NCBI GenBank assembly: GCA_018241525.1
Contig: JAFEDR010000009.1
Span: 1,210,943-1,274,942 of the forward strand
Direction of reading: 5' to 3'
DNA: 64,000 nt
Source of the DNA: Pseudomonadota bacterium
Lineage (GTDB): Bacteria; Pseudomonadota; Gammaproteobacteria; Steroidobacterales; Steroidobacteraceae
Shown here: positions 1-7,796 of the stretch, piece after piece
How the letters are laid out: the number at the start of each line of letters is the position of its first letter
How positions within the stretch are numbered: position 1 is the first letter of the stretch
Notes under the pieces: generated by a model
Seen by the model: only the letters and a program-made list of their open reading frames with translations
Told to the model about the DNA's origin: nothing
The model's database searches: none
Translations under genes and position numbers: made by a program

Positions 1-6
1 TCCCCG

Positions 7-558
7 ATGTCCCGCCTTCCGATCCCAACCACCGTCGAATCCGCACCTGCCGCGAGCCGTGCCTCGCTCCTCGCCGTCGGCAAGAGCCTCGGTTCGGTGC
101 CGAACCTGTTCCGTCTCGTGGCCACGAGCCCCGCGGCGCTCAAGGGATACCTCGGCATCGGCGCCGCGCTCGCGGGCGCCTCGCTCAATGCGCGTACCCA
201 GGAGCGCATCGCGCTCGCGGTCGCCGAGGCGAACGGCTGTGGCTACTGCCTCTCGGCGCACACCTACCTCGGACGCCACGTCGCGAAGCTCGAGGACGCC
301 GAGATCGCGGCCAACCGCCAGGGCACGTCGACCGACGCGAAGGCGGCGGCGGCCGTCCGCTTCGCCGCAGCGATCGTGCGCGCCCGCGGACACGTCACCG
401 ACGCGGAGCTCGCCTCCGTCCGCGCCGCGGGCTACGGCGATGCGGAGATCGTCGAGATCGTCCTCGCGGTTGCGCTCAACACGTTCACGAACTACGTCAA
501 CGAAGTCGCGAAGACCGACGTGGACTTCCCGGCGGTTCTGCCGGGTTGCGCCGCCTGA
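7..558 (+). CDS. AhpD-like/carboxymuconolactone decarboxylase family protein
   Basis: This 183-residue protein belongs to the AhpD/CMD alpha-helical family, whose members use a redox-active cysteine pair to reduce peroxides or act as decarboxylases. The family motif is visible as EANGCGYCLSAH, with C78, C81 and H85 in a CxxCxxxH arrangement. The C-terminal NTFTNYVNEVAKTDVDFP is typical of the uncharacterised peroxidase-related subgroup. There is no signal peptide, so it should be cytoplasmic. Only six bases lie upstream in the window, so its promoter and ribosome site cannot be judged and it may be inside a longer operon. It is followed after 46 bases by a cupin gene on the same strand. Antioxidant function is inferred from the family only. 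Confidence 0.85.
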   Translation: MSRLPIPTTVESAPAASRASLLAVGKSLGSVPNLFRLVATSPAALKGYLGIGAALAGASLNARTQERIALAVAEANGCGYCLSAHTYLGRHVAKLEDAEIAANRQGTSTDAKAAAAVRFAAAIVRARGHVTDAELASVRAAGYGDAEIVEIVLAVALNTFTNYVNEVAKTDVDFPAVLPGCAA

Positions 559-604
559 GTGCTCGTCCGCCCCGCCCGCCAGCCGTCACTTGGAGTCCCG
601 CATC

Positions 605-1063
605 GTGAAACCTCCGATCCGAACGCTTGCTGCCGTCCTGCCGCTGGTCGTGCTCCTCGCAGCACCGCCTGCGACGGTCGCTGACCCCGTCCCCCCGCCG
701 TCGACGACGATTCCGGTCACGAACCTGCGATTCGGGTCCACCGGCGTCTCGGATGGCGTTCACGGCGAGCTCCTCGCGGCGCCGGCTCGCGGCGACCTCG
801 CCCACGGCGCGCACGGCACGTTCATCCGCATGCCGGCGGGTTTCGTGAGCCCCGTCCACACGCACACGACCGCCTACTGGGGCGTCGTGATCGCTGGCGT
901 CGCCGCGAACGGCCGGCCAAGCGCGCCGGACGTCTCGCTGCCGGTTGGGTCCTACTGGTACCAGCAGGGCGGCGAGGCGCACGTGACGAAGTGCCTGTCC
1001 GCGAACGAGTGCCTGTTCTTCATCAGCCAGGAAGGTGCCTTCGACTACGTGGTCACGCGCTGA
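605..1063 (+). CDS. secreted DUF4437-type cupin protein
   Basis: This 152-residue protein begins at a GTG preceded by a TTGGAG-like ribosome site. Starting there gives a clean signal peptide, with a hydrophobic run ending near ATVADP. Longer frames upstream overlap the preceding gene and lack the signal. The mature part is a single cupin barrel: histidines in SPVHTHTTAYWGVV and a later GGEAHV fit a metal site, as in the DUF4437 cupins. Substrate is unknown. It lies 46 bases after the AhpD-like gene and 55 bases before a flavoprotein gene, so the three probably form one operon. A very strong hairpin follows its stop codon by nine bases. Confidence 0.75.
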   Translation: MKPPIRTLAAVLPLVVLLAAPPATVADPVPPPSTTIPVTNLRFGSTGVSDGVHGELLAAPARGDLAHGAHGTFIRMPAGFVSPVHTHTTAYWGVVIAGVAANGRPSAPDVSLPVGSYWYQQGGEAHVTKCLSANECLFFISQEGAFDYVVTR

Positions 1064-1072
1064 AGGGCAATC

Positions 1073-1099
1073 GGGCGGCGGTGCCCGGCACCGCCGCCC
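1073..1099 (+). terminator. intercistronic GC-rich hairpin
   Basis: A perfect inverted repeat gives an 11-bp stem with a CCCGG loop (13-bp arms around a single C if drawn fully), starting nine bases after the cupin stop codon and ending seven bases before the next gene's ribosome site. It lacks a T-run. It could terminate most transcripts, stabilise the upstream message or attenuate the downstream gene. The structure is read directly; its role is inference. Confidence 0.55.
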
Positions 1100-1118
1100 C
1101 ATCGATGGAGGTCACGCC

Positions 1119-1730
1119 ATGGGACATCGCTTCGCCGAACTTGCCTTCACGCCGGGTGTGCGGGCGATCCAGGATCGCGCCGGCAGCCGCGCGCACTACG
1201 CCCGGCTCGAGGGAGGCCCGGAGACGCACGGGCTGCTCGGCGACGAGGAGCGGGCATTCCTCGCCGCGCGCGACAGCCTCTACATGGCTTCCGTCAGCGA
1301 GACGGGCTGGCCCTACGTCCAGCACCGCGGCGGACCGCTGGGGTTCCTGAAGGTGCTCGACGAACGGACGATCGGCTTCGCCGACTTCCGGGGAAATCGC
1401 CAGTACGTCTCGGCGGGCAACCTTTCCCACGATCCGCGCGTGGCACTGATCCTGGTGGACTACCCGGCGCGCCGGCGCCTCAAGCTGCTCGGTCGCGCGC
1501 GCCTCGTCGAACGAGCGGACGGTGCGACGCTGGCCCGGCTCGCCACGCCCGGGTACCTGGCCGCCGTCGAGCGCGGCTTCCTGATCGACGTGGAGGCATA
1601 CGACTGGAACTGCCCGCAACACCTGACACCGCGTTACACGGCCGCGGAGGTGGAGCAGGCCGTGCTTCCGCTTCGCGAGCGCATCCGCGAACTCGAGGCG
1701 GCGCTCCGCGCCCAAGGCGCGAGCCCCTGA
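1119..1730 (+). CDS. pyridoxamine 5'-phosphate oxidase-like flavoprotein
   Basis: This 203-residue protein has the split-barrel FMN-binding fold of the PNPOx-like superfamily. The recognisable core is PYVQHRGGPLGFLKVLDE, then FADFRGNRQYVSAGNLS and DYPARRRLKLLGRARLVE, a pattern common in bacterial proteins annotated as pyridoxamine 5'-phosphate oxidase family. It is not the biosynthetic PdxH, which has a different C-terminus. The start is the ATG preceded by GATGGAGG; an upstream in-frame start would run through the hairpin. A coiled-coil-like tail (REREIRELEAAL-like, near residues 188-200) may help dimerisation. No signal peptide, so it is cytoplasmic. It is the last gene of the three-gene plus-strand group and faces the kinase gene. 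Confidence 0.8.
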   Translation: MGHRFAELAFTPGVRAIQDRAGSRAHYARLEGGPETHGLLGDEERAFLAARDSLYMASVSETGWPYVQHRGGPLGFLKVLDERTIGFADFRGNRQYVSAGNLSHDPRVALILVDYPARRRLKLLGRARLVERADGATLARLATPGYLAAVERGFLIDVEAYDWNCPQHLTPRYTAAEVEQAVLPLRERIRELEAALRAQGASP

Positions 1731-1736
1731 CTCGGA

Positions 1737-1769
1737 TCGCAATCCCGGGCCGGCGTCGGGCGATTGCGA
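1737..1769. terminator. bidirectional terminator-like hairpin
   Basis: TCGCAATC (1737-1744) and GATTGCGA (1762-1769) are perfect complements around a 17-base GC-rich spacer. It lies seven bases after the flavoprotein stop and 15 bases from the end of the convergent kinase gene, where a shared terminator is expected. There is no T-run. Confidence 0.45.
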
Positions 1770-1783
1770 CGGCACGACGCCCG

Positions 1784-4700
1784 TCAGGCAACGGGCGCCA
1801 GCTGGCGGCAGACGCAGATCACCCGGGTACCCGAGGGCACGTTCGGGCCGACCTCGAGAACGGCGCCGGCAATCGAGGCGCGCAGGCGCATCATCGAAAT
1901 CCCCGTGCCGGCGATGTCCTCCGGCTGACGCGGCAGCCCCGTGCCGTCGTCCACGACCTCGAGGCGCACCTCGGACGGATCGACCGTGAGTACGAGGTCC
2001 ACGCGGGTGGCCCCGGCGTGCTGGCGTGCGTTGGCGAGTGCCTCTTCCGCAATGCGGTAGAGATGCTCTTTCGTGTCGTTCGCGAGCCGTACCGCCGCGG
2101 ATCCCCGCACCTCCACGTTCAGCTCCGGACCATCACCGGTCGACAGCAGGCGCACGAGCTCGCGGAGCGCCCCGGCCAGGTCGTTGCGGTGGTAGACGAG
2201 CGGCGAGAGTCCATGCGCCGCGGCGCGGCACGCCGTCACCGCCTCCCGCGCCAGCGCCTCGATCTTCGCCAGCGCCCCCGACGGCCGGCCGGCTGCCTGC
2301 TCCGCGCGTGACTCGACGGCCGCGAGCATCGAGATGCCGGCGAGTACCTGCGCGATCTGCTCGTGCAGGTCGCGGCCGACGCGGCGCTGCTCCCGGTTCG
2401 TGACCTCGACCAGCGCGCGCTCGAGGCGACGGAGCTCCGTCATGTCGCGCGCCGAGCAGTAGAAGTATTGCTCGCCACCCGACTCGAACAGGTCGAGATG
2501 GACCTCGACCTCCATCTCGCCGCCGCCACGGCGCCGGTAGTGCGTCACGATCCGCCGGCGGCCGGTCGTCGGCGTGACCGCCGCCGCCTCGGCTCCCGTG
2601 TCCCAGGTGGAGACGTGCAGGCCGGCGACCTCCTCGCGCGCATAGCCGATCAATGTGCAGAACGAGTCGCTCGCCTCCACCACGCGGCCATGCAGGTCAA
2701 GGATGTGCACGCCGTCCGTGGCGTTGCGCAGCGAAAGCTCGAGCCGCCGGGTCTTGGCGGCGATCTCGGCTTCGAGGCGACGCTGCTCGGTGAGGTCGAA
2801 CCCGAACAGCAGCACCGCCGGGCCGTCGGCGAGCTCGATGACCCCCGAGTAGATCTGCGCCGGGAAGTCGGTGCCGTCGGTGCGCAGCAGGCGGGTGACG
2901 TGCGAGCGCGGTGTCGGCAGCCCCTGCTGGCGGCGCGCGCTGCGCTCGGCGCCGCCCGCTTCGCGGGCCGCAGGCGACATCGTCTCGAGGGCGTGCTTGC
3001 CGATGATCTCCTCGAGCGACTTCATCCCGAGCGAGGCGAGCGTGCGCGGGTTGGCGTAGATGTAGCGCTCGTCGCGCAGCAGCGCGATCTTGAGCGGCGC
3101 CTGGTCGATGACGGTGCGGTAGCGCTGCTCACTGTCGCGCAGGGCGCGCTCAGCGCGCTCACGCTCCTCGATCTCGCGGCGCAGGGCCGCGGTCCGGTCC
3201 GCCACCTCGCGGATGACCTCCTCGTGCCGGCCGGACAGGTTCAGCAGCAGCAGCCCGAGCAATGCGGCGAACAGGAGGCCCGTCGACTGCACGATCCACG
3301 GCAGCGGTGTTCGCGCGCGGTCGAGGAAGCTGAGGGACGGCTGGAACTCGAGGTGCCAGGTGCGCCCTGGCACCTGCACGGCGACGGCGGCATGCAGGTC
3401 TGTGGCGGGTGCCGCGCGATCGTCTCCGGGCAGCGGCCGGTCGTAGAGGACGATGGCGCCCGTCTCCGGCGCCGTGTCGATGAGTCGCACCGAGAGATCG
3501 CGAAGATCGGTGCCGGCGAGCGCGGACTCGACCAGCCGCTTGGCCGAGAGCACGCCCACCACGAAACCGAGCGGCTCCGTCGTCCGGCTTGCGTCGCGCC
3601 CACGCGGGAAGGCCGGCAGGAACACGAGCGCGCTCAGCTCGCCCGCGGGACTCTGGACGGGCACGATCGGTGCGGACGTGGCCGGCGCATTTTGGCGCAG
3701 CGCAGACTCGACCGCCGCCCGGCGCAGCGGCTCCGATCGGAAGTCGAAGCCCAGCGCGGCCTCGTTGGTCGCCCGGGGCTCGACGTAGTAGATCGGCAGG
3801 TATTCCGCGCGCGGTCCGGCAGCGAGCGGCACGCCACTCCGCAGCCCTTCGTGGATCGTATACGGGCGCGCGAGCTCGGCCGCCGCGCGCCGCTCGAAGG
3901 CAGCGCGCTCGGAGGCGAGCACGCGCGGCGCCCATTCAACCGCGAGCAGACTGCCGCTCCGGGCGACCGCCTCGCCGGTGAGGATCTCAAAGTCCCGCGC
4001 GCTCGTGGCGGCGGACCCGTCGAAGTGGCCACGCATGACGACCAGCAGCGCCAGATCGCTGTCAATCTCCGACTGCACGTCCTCGGCAATGTCCCGCGAG
4101 CGGCTCTCGAAGCGCACACGGATGCCGGCGTTCTCCAGGCGCTGCACGACGACGAATACGGCCAGTGCAGCGAGGGTCACGCCGATCACCGGCAGTGCGA
4201 CGGTGCGCCAGCGGCGACGCCAGAGTTCGCGCGGCTCGCCGGCCGCCACCATCCAGACCGGAATGACGAGCAGCACGCCGAGCGAGTCGCCGACCCACCA
4301 GTTGAACCACGAAAATGCGGTCGCACCGGGCGGGATCACGCCGCGTGCGTAGAGGAGCGCGGTCGCCAGGCTCGAATTCACGAGGCACGCCACGGGTCCG
4401 GCGAGCGCCAGGAAGAGCAGCGTCTCGCGGATGCGGACCAGCGCCGTCGGGTATCCCACCTGGCGCCGGACGAGCGCCGCACCGACGACCGCCTGTGCCA
4501 CGGCGCCGAGCCCGATGCCGAGGCTCAGCGCGAGATGCAGGCTGCCAGCGGCCGGCCCCGATGAGATCAGCAGGTTGTTCAGCATCGAGCCCGCGAGGAC
4601 ACCGACGCCGTACCGGGGTCCGCCGGTGAGCACCGCCATGAACGCGATACCGGCCGGTACCCAGAACGCCGAGGCATAGCCTGGCGGGATGGCGAGCAAT

Positions 4701-4813
4701 GCGCCGAAGCGGGCGCCGGCGAAGTAGGCCACCGCGACCAGCAGGTTGCCGGTCACGAGGCGCCACAGCGCGGGGTGACCGGGTGCGTTCGCGCCGGCGG
4801 GGTCGCTGTTCAT
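1784..4813 (-). CDS. MASE1-CHASE-PAS-PAS sensor histidine kinase (NarX/DegS-type)
   Basis: This 1009-residue membrane kinase has, in order: a MASE1 multi-pass sensor (about residues 15-215, with FGALLAIPPGYASAFWVPAG), a periplasmic CHASE domain (about 235-480), a transmembrane helix near 510-530, two PAS domains (about 565-685 and 695-805), a HisKA_3 dimerisation domain and an HATPase_c domain. The phospho-accepting histidine is H817 in GRDLHEQIAQVL. The ATP-lid residues appear as EEALANARQHA, VDDGTGL and GTGISMMRLR. It should sense an external small molecule and pass phosphate to a LuxR/NarL-type response regulator, but none is adjacent, so it is an orphan in this window. Signal and target are not predictable. 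Confidence 0.9.
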   Translation of the reverse strand: MNSDPAGANAPGHPALWRLVTGNLLVAVAYFAGARFGALLAIPPGYASAFWVPAGIAFMAVLTGGPRYGVGVLAGSMLNNLLISSGPAAGSLHLALSLGIGLGAVAQAVVGAALVRRQVGYPTALVRIRETLLFLALAGPVACLVNSSLATALLYARGVIPPGATAFSWFNWWVGDSLGVLLVIPVWMVAAGEPRELWRRRWRTVALPVIGVTLAALAVFVVVQRLENAGIRVRFESRSRDIAEDVQSEIDSDLALLVVMRGHFDGSAATSARDFEILTGEAVARSGSLLAVEWAPRVLASERAAFERRAAAELARPYTIHEGLRSGVPLAAGPRAEYLPIYYVEPRATNEAALGFDFRSEPLRRAAVESALRQNAPATSAPIVPVQSPAGELSALVFLPAFPRGRDASRTTEPLGFVVGVLSAKRLVESALAGTDLRDLSVRLIDTAPETGAIVLYDRPLPGDDRAAPATDLHAAVAVQVPGRTWHLEFQPSLSFLDRARTPLPWIVQSTGLLFAALLGLLLLNLSGRHEEVIREVADRTAALRREIEERERAERALRDSEQRYRTVIDQAPLKIALLRDERYIYANPRTLASLGMKSLEEIIGKHALETMSPAAREAGGAERSARRQQGLPTPRSHVTRLLRTDGTDFPAQIYSGVIELADGPAVLLFGFDLTEQRRLEAEIAAKTRRLELSLRNATDGVHILDLHGRVVEASDSFCTLIGYAREEVAGLHVSTWDTGAEAAAVTPTTGRRRIVTHYRRRGGGEMEVEVHLDLFESGGEQYFYCSARDMTELRRLERALVEVTNREQRRVGRDLHEQIAQVLAGISMLAAVESRAEQAAGRPSGALAKIEALAREAVTACRAAAHGLSPLVYHRNDLAGALRELVRLLSTGDGPELNVEVRGSAAVRLANDTKEHLYRIAEEALANARQHAGATRVDLVLTVDPSEVRLEVVDDGTGLPRQPEDIAGTGISMMRLRASIAGAVLEVGPNVPSGTRVICVCRQLAPVA

Positions 4814-5026
4814 GCCGAAGGAACGGAAACCCAGGGCCTGAGCCCTGCCGGTTGGAGCGTCGGCTTCCTTGCCGGCGGGGCGTTGGATGGCGCAGGCACG
4901 CCCCAGTGCAGCACTCGCCCGGGCTTTCCGCTAGAGGGCTCCCCGTAATCGATCTGTCCTGGATAGACGGGGCGCGTCACCGGGCACCGACGTGGTCGAG
5001 CCGGCATGGCGCAGCTAAATCACTCC

Positions 5027-5060
5027 CCGCCCGACCCGCCCGTTTGGGTGCCTCGGGCGG
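5027..5060 (-). terminator. hairpin after the PQQ-dehydrogenase operon
   Basis: CCGCCCGA (5027-5034) pairs perfectly with TCGGGCGG (5053-5060). On the minus strand it starts 24 bases after the stop codon of the NTF2-like lipoprotein gene, and a short ATTT follows. This fits a terminator for the three-gene operon. The rest of the 271-base gap to the kinase gene shows no gene. Confidence 0.5.
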
Positions 5061-5084
5061 TCGCGCGTCCAAACCTTCGCAATT

Positions 5085-5600
5085 TCAGGGCTGGCGGGGC
5101 GCCGGCGCATCCGGCGGCGAGGCGCCGCCAGCCGGTGCGCCTGCGTCGGCCGGCGCTGCCGTGTTGATGTCGACGACGATCTGCCAGCCGGCCGCCCGCT
5201 TCTCCCAGGTCTCGACGTACCTGCCGTGCTCGACGACGTGGCCGCCGGCGTCAGTCACCTGGTAGGGGCCGTAAACGTAGGCCACCGCGCCCGAGCCGAT
5301 GTTTCGCATCGTGTCGATCTTGACCCGTACGCCGCTCTTGATCATGTCGGCGACCGCCGCCCGGATGGCGGTGCGGCCATGGACGGGCTCGGCGCCCGGC
5401 ATCACGAGGTCCGCATCGTCGGCATAGAGCGCGACGACCGACTCGATGTCGCCGCGATTGAACGCGGTCTCCCACGAGTGCTTGAGCTCGGGTGGCACCG
5501 CCGGGCTGACGGTGCCGGCAGTCGGTGCACAGCCGGAGAGGAGGTCGACGGCCAGGATCAGCCCGGCGACCATCGATCGATGCAGGGGGCGAGAGTTCAT
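5085..5600 (-). CDS. NTF2/SnoaL-like lipoprotein (SgcJ/EcaC family)
   Basis: This 171-residue protein starts at the ATG that overlaps the dehydrogenase stop in ATGA. An upstream in-frame start 45 bases earlier is less likely because it would bury the signal. The N-terminus is a lipoprotein signal with lipobox LLSGC (C24). The rest is a single NTF2-like cone fold: HSWETAFNRGDIESVVALYA, HGRTAIRAAVADM and WQIVVDINT are typical of the SgcJ/EcaC group. Such domains often bind small hydrophobic ligands, or act as isomerases or dehydratases. The four-base overlap says it is co-translated with the PQQ alcohol dehydrogenase. A supporting periplasmic role is inferred from this. Confidence 0.75.
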   Translation of the reverse strand: MNSRPLHRSMVAGLILAVDLLSGCAPTAGTVSPAVPPELKHSWETAFNRGDIESVVALYADDADLVMPGAEPVHGRTAIRAAVADMIKSGVRVKIDTMRNIGSGAVAYVYGPYQVTDAGGHVVEHGRYVETWEKRAAGWQIVVDINTAAPADAGAPAGGASPPDAPAPRQP

Positions 5601-7795
5601 GGCTGCTTCTTCTCCACGGGATCCGCGGCCGCCTTCAGCTGCCACGCCTGGTCGACGAGATAGGCATGGATCGCGCCCGCCTCGGCGCGGCTCAGAACGT
5701 CGTCCCAGCGGGCCATGCCCTTCGAACGGAATGCGCCCTCGAGCACGATCGAGTAGAACATCGCGTGCTTCTCCTGCGTGAGCCGGCGCAGGTCCGGCAG
5801 CAGCGCCCGTCCGAACGCGTGGCAGCGCGCGCAGTAGCGGTTGTAGAGCACCTCGCCTTCGGCGACCGTCCTGGCATCGCCCTCGCGCGGCGGCGGTGAA
5901 GGCGGTGGCTCGTCCGGTACCCGTGGCGGGACCGGCGTCGCGCCACCGTCGAGGCGGAAAGTCACGATCCGCCCGGCGTTGCCGTACTGGTACGCGGCGC
6001 TCTCCTTCGGGAAGGGCAGGAAGAGAAGCGCGCCGCCATAGCCTGCCATCACCGACACGTACTGCACGCCGCCGACGCGGTACGTCATCGGGGCGGCCAT
6101 GATGGAGCTGCCGACCTCGATCTGCTTCAGCAGCTTGCCGGTCGTCGCCGAGTAGACGTTCAGGAAGCCCGCCGCGTCACCCCGGAAGACGAGGTCGCCG
6201 GCGGTGGAGAGGATCCCGCCGTCCCAGAGGCTACCGGTCTCGGTCTGCCAGGCCTGCTTGCCGGTGGCGGGGTCGATCGCCCGAATGATGCCCCGCGACT
6301 TCGGCACGGGCTTGCCGTGGGCGAGCGACTCGAGGCTCGGCAGCGGCCCGAACAGGCTCTCGAGCTCGCCCGGTGCGTAGTCCTCCGGGAAGAAGAACGC
6401 GAGGTCGAAGTTACCCTCGATCAGGCCGGCGCGCCGCTTGGAGGTGTCGACGTACACCATCGGCGCGTCGATCACCGGGATGTACACGAGCCCGGTCTTC
6501 GGGTTGAACGACATCGGCTGCCAGCCGTGCGCGCCGGTCGCCGCCGGGTACATCAGCGTCGGCGAGCGGCCCCAGTCGACCGCGGGGTTCGGCTTCGGGC
6601 GGTGGGTCTTGGGATCGAGGCCGGTGGTCCAGTTGATGTACGCGAAGGTGTTCGCGGCGAGGAACTCGCCGGTGCGCCGATCGAGCACGTACAGGTAGCC
6701 GTTCTTGCTTGCCTGCATGATCACGGCGCGCGGCTGTCCGCCGATCGTGAGGGTCGCGAGCACGAGCTTGTTGGTCGTGTCGTAGTCGGAGCCCTCGCCC
6801 GGGATCTCCTGGTAGTGCCAGGCGAGCGTGCCGTCCTTGGCGTGCACGGCGACGATCGAGGCGATGAAGAGCTCATCGCCCGAACCCGCCGCGTCGTGCT
6901 GGCCGTGGTACGGCGCACCGTTCGCGGTGCCGAAGTAGACGAGGTCGGTCTCGGCGTCGTAGACGAGTCCATCCCAGGCGGACCCGCCGCCGCCGTTGCT
7001 CCAGTCGTAGCGGGCAGGCCAGGTCTTGAGCGCCGCCTCGAGGTGCGGCTGGTCCTGCGGCCCGAGCTTCGGGTCGCGCGGCACCGTGTAGAAGCGCCAG
7101 GCGAAGGCGCCGGTGTCGAGCCGGTAGGCCGAGACCGAGCCGCGTGCGCCGCGGAAGTCCGAGCCGCCGTTGCCGATCACGATGACGTCGCCGGCGACGA
7201 CCGGCGCGCCGGTCACGAAGTAGTTGAATCCGGCCGCGTGCCGCTCGGGCAGCGTGTCGGCCTTCCAGAGCCGCTTGCCGGTCGCGGCGTCGAGCGCGTG
7301 CAGGTAGCCGTCGGTGCTGACGACGTAGACCCTGCCCTTCCAGACCGCGAGCCCGCGGCTGACGACGTCGCAGCAGGCAGCTCGGCCATACTGCCCGTCG
7401 ACTTCCGGGTCGAAGGTCCAGCGCTCACGGCCGGTCGCGGCATCGAGCGCGTAGACGCGCCCCCAGTTGCCCGAGGTGTACATCGTGCCGTCGACCACGA
7501 CCGGGGTCGCCTCGAGGCCGCGGTTCGTGCGGGTCGCGTACTCCCACGCGAAGCCGAGCCGCGCGACATTGCCCGCGTCGATCGCCGCGAGCGGCGAGTA
7601 GTAGGTCCCGCCCCCGTCGCGCCCGGTCGTGAACCACTGGTCCGGCTCACGGTCGGCCGCCGCGAGGCGGGCGGCATCGACCGCACCCGCCGGCGCCGCG
7701 GCGGGCGCTTGCGCCGGTGCCGGCGCGCGGCTGCAGCCCGCGCCGGCGAGTGCGAGGAGCGAGAGCGCGACCGTCGGCAGGACCGTCGTGCGCAT
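5597..7795 (-). CDS. lipoprotein PQQ-dependent alcohol dehydrogenase with cytochrome c domain
   Basis: This 732-residue quinohemoprotein oxidises alcohols in the periplasm and passes electrons from PQQ to a fused cytochrome c. The N-terminus is a lipoprotein signal (AGAGC, C21). The propeller carries the adjacent-cysteine pair C141-C142 in RAACCDVVSRG, the vicinal disulfide of this family, and tryptophan-docking repeats such as ALDAATGRERWTFDP. The C-terminal haem site is CARCH (655-659), with M694 in SKGMARW as the probable axial ligand. Length and order match type II quinohemoprotein dehydrogenases. It is one base from the receptor gene upstream and overlaps the NTF2-like gene downstream, so the three are one operon. 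No PQQ biosynthesis genes are in the window. Confidence 0.92.
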   Translation of the reverse strand: MRTTVLPTVALSLLALAGAGCSRAPAPAQAPAAAPAGAVDAARLAAADREPDQWFTTGRDGGGTYYSPLAAIDAGNVARLGFAWEYATRTNRGLEATPVVVDGTMYTSGNWGRVYALDAATGRERWTFDPEVDGQYGRAACCDVVSRGLAVWKGRVYVVSTDGYLHALDAATGKRLWKADTLPERHAAGFNYFVTGAPVVAGDVIVIGNGGSDFRGARGSVSAYRLDTGAFAWRFYTVPRDPKLGPQDQPHLEAALKTWPARYDWSNGGGGSAWDGLVYDAETDLVYFGTANGAPYHGQHDAAGSGDELFIASIVAVHAKDGTLAWHYQEIPGEGSDYDTTNKLVLATLTIGGQPRAVIMQASKNGYLYVLDRRTGEFLAANTFAYINWTTGLDPKTHRPKPNPAVDWGRSPTLMYPAATGAHGWQPMSFNPKTGLVYIPVIDAPMVYVDTSKRRAGLIEGNFDLAFFFPEDYAPGELESLFGPLPSLESLAHGKPVPKSRGIIRAIDPATGKQAWQTETGSLWDGGILSTAGDLVFRGDAAGFLNVYSATTGKLLKQIEVGSSIMAAPMTYRVGGVQYVSVMAGYGGALLFLPFPKESAAYQYGNAGRIVTFRLDGGATPVPPRVPDEPPPSPPPREGDARTVAEGEVLYNRYCARCHAFGRALLPDLRRLTQEKHAMFYSIVLEGAFRSKGMARWDDVLSRAEAGAIHAYLVDQAWQLKAAADPVEKKQP

Positions 7796-7796
7796 G

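Noticed and set aside
2363..4564. Long plus-strand frame opposite the histidine kinase gene
   Set aside because: Same composition artefact; the kinase frame has a full set of domains and motifs.
4810..5007. Small minus-strand frame upstream of the kinase gene
   Set aside because: It overlaps the kinase start, has no ribosome site and its product has no recognisable pattern.
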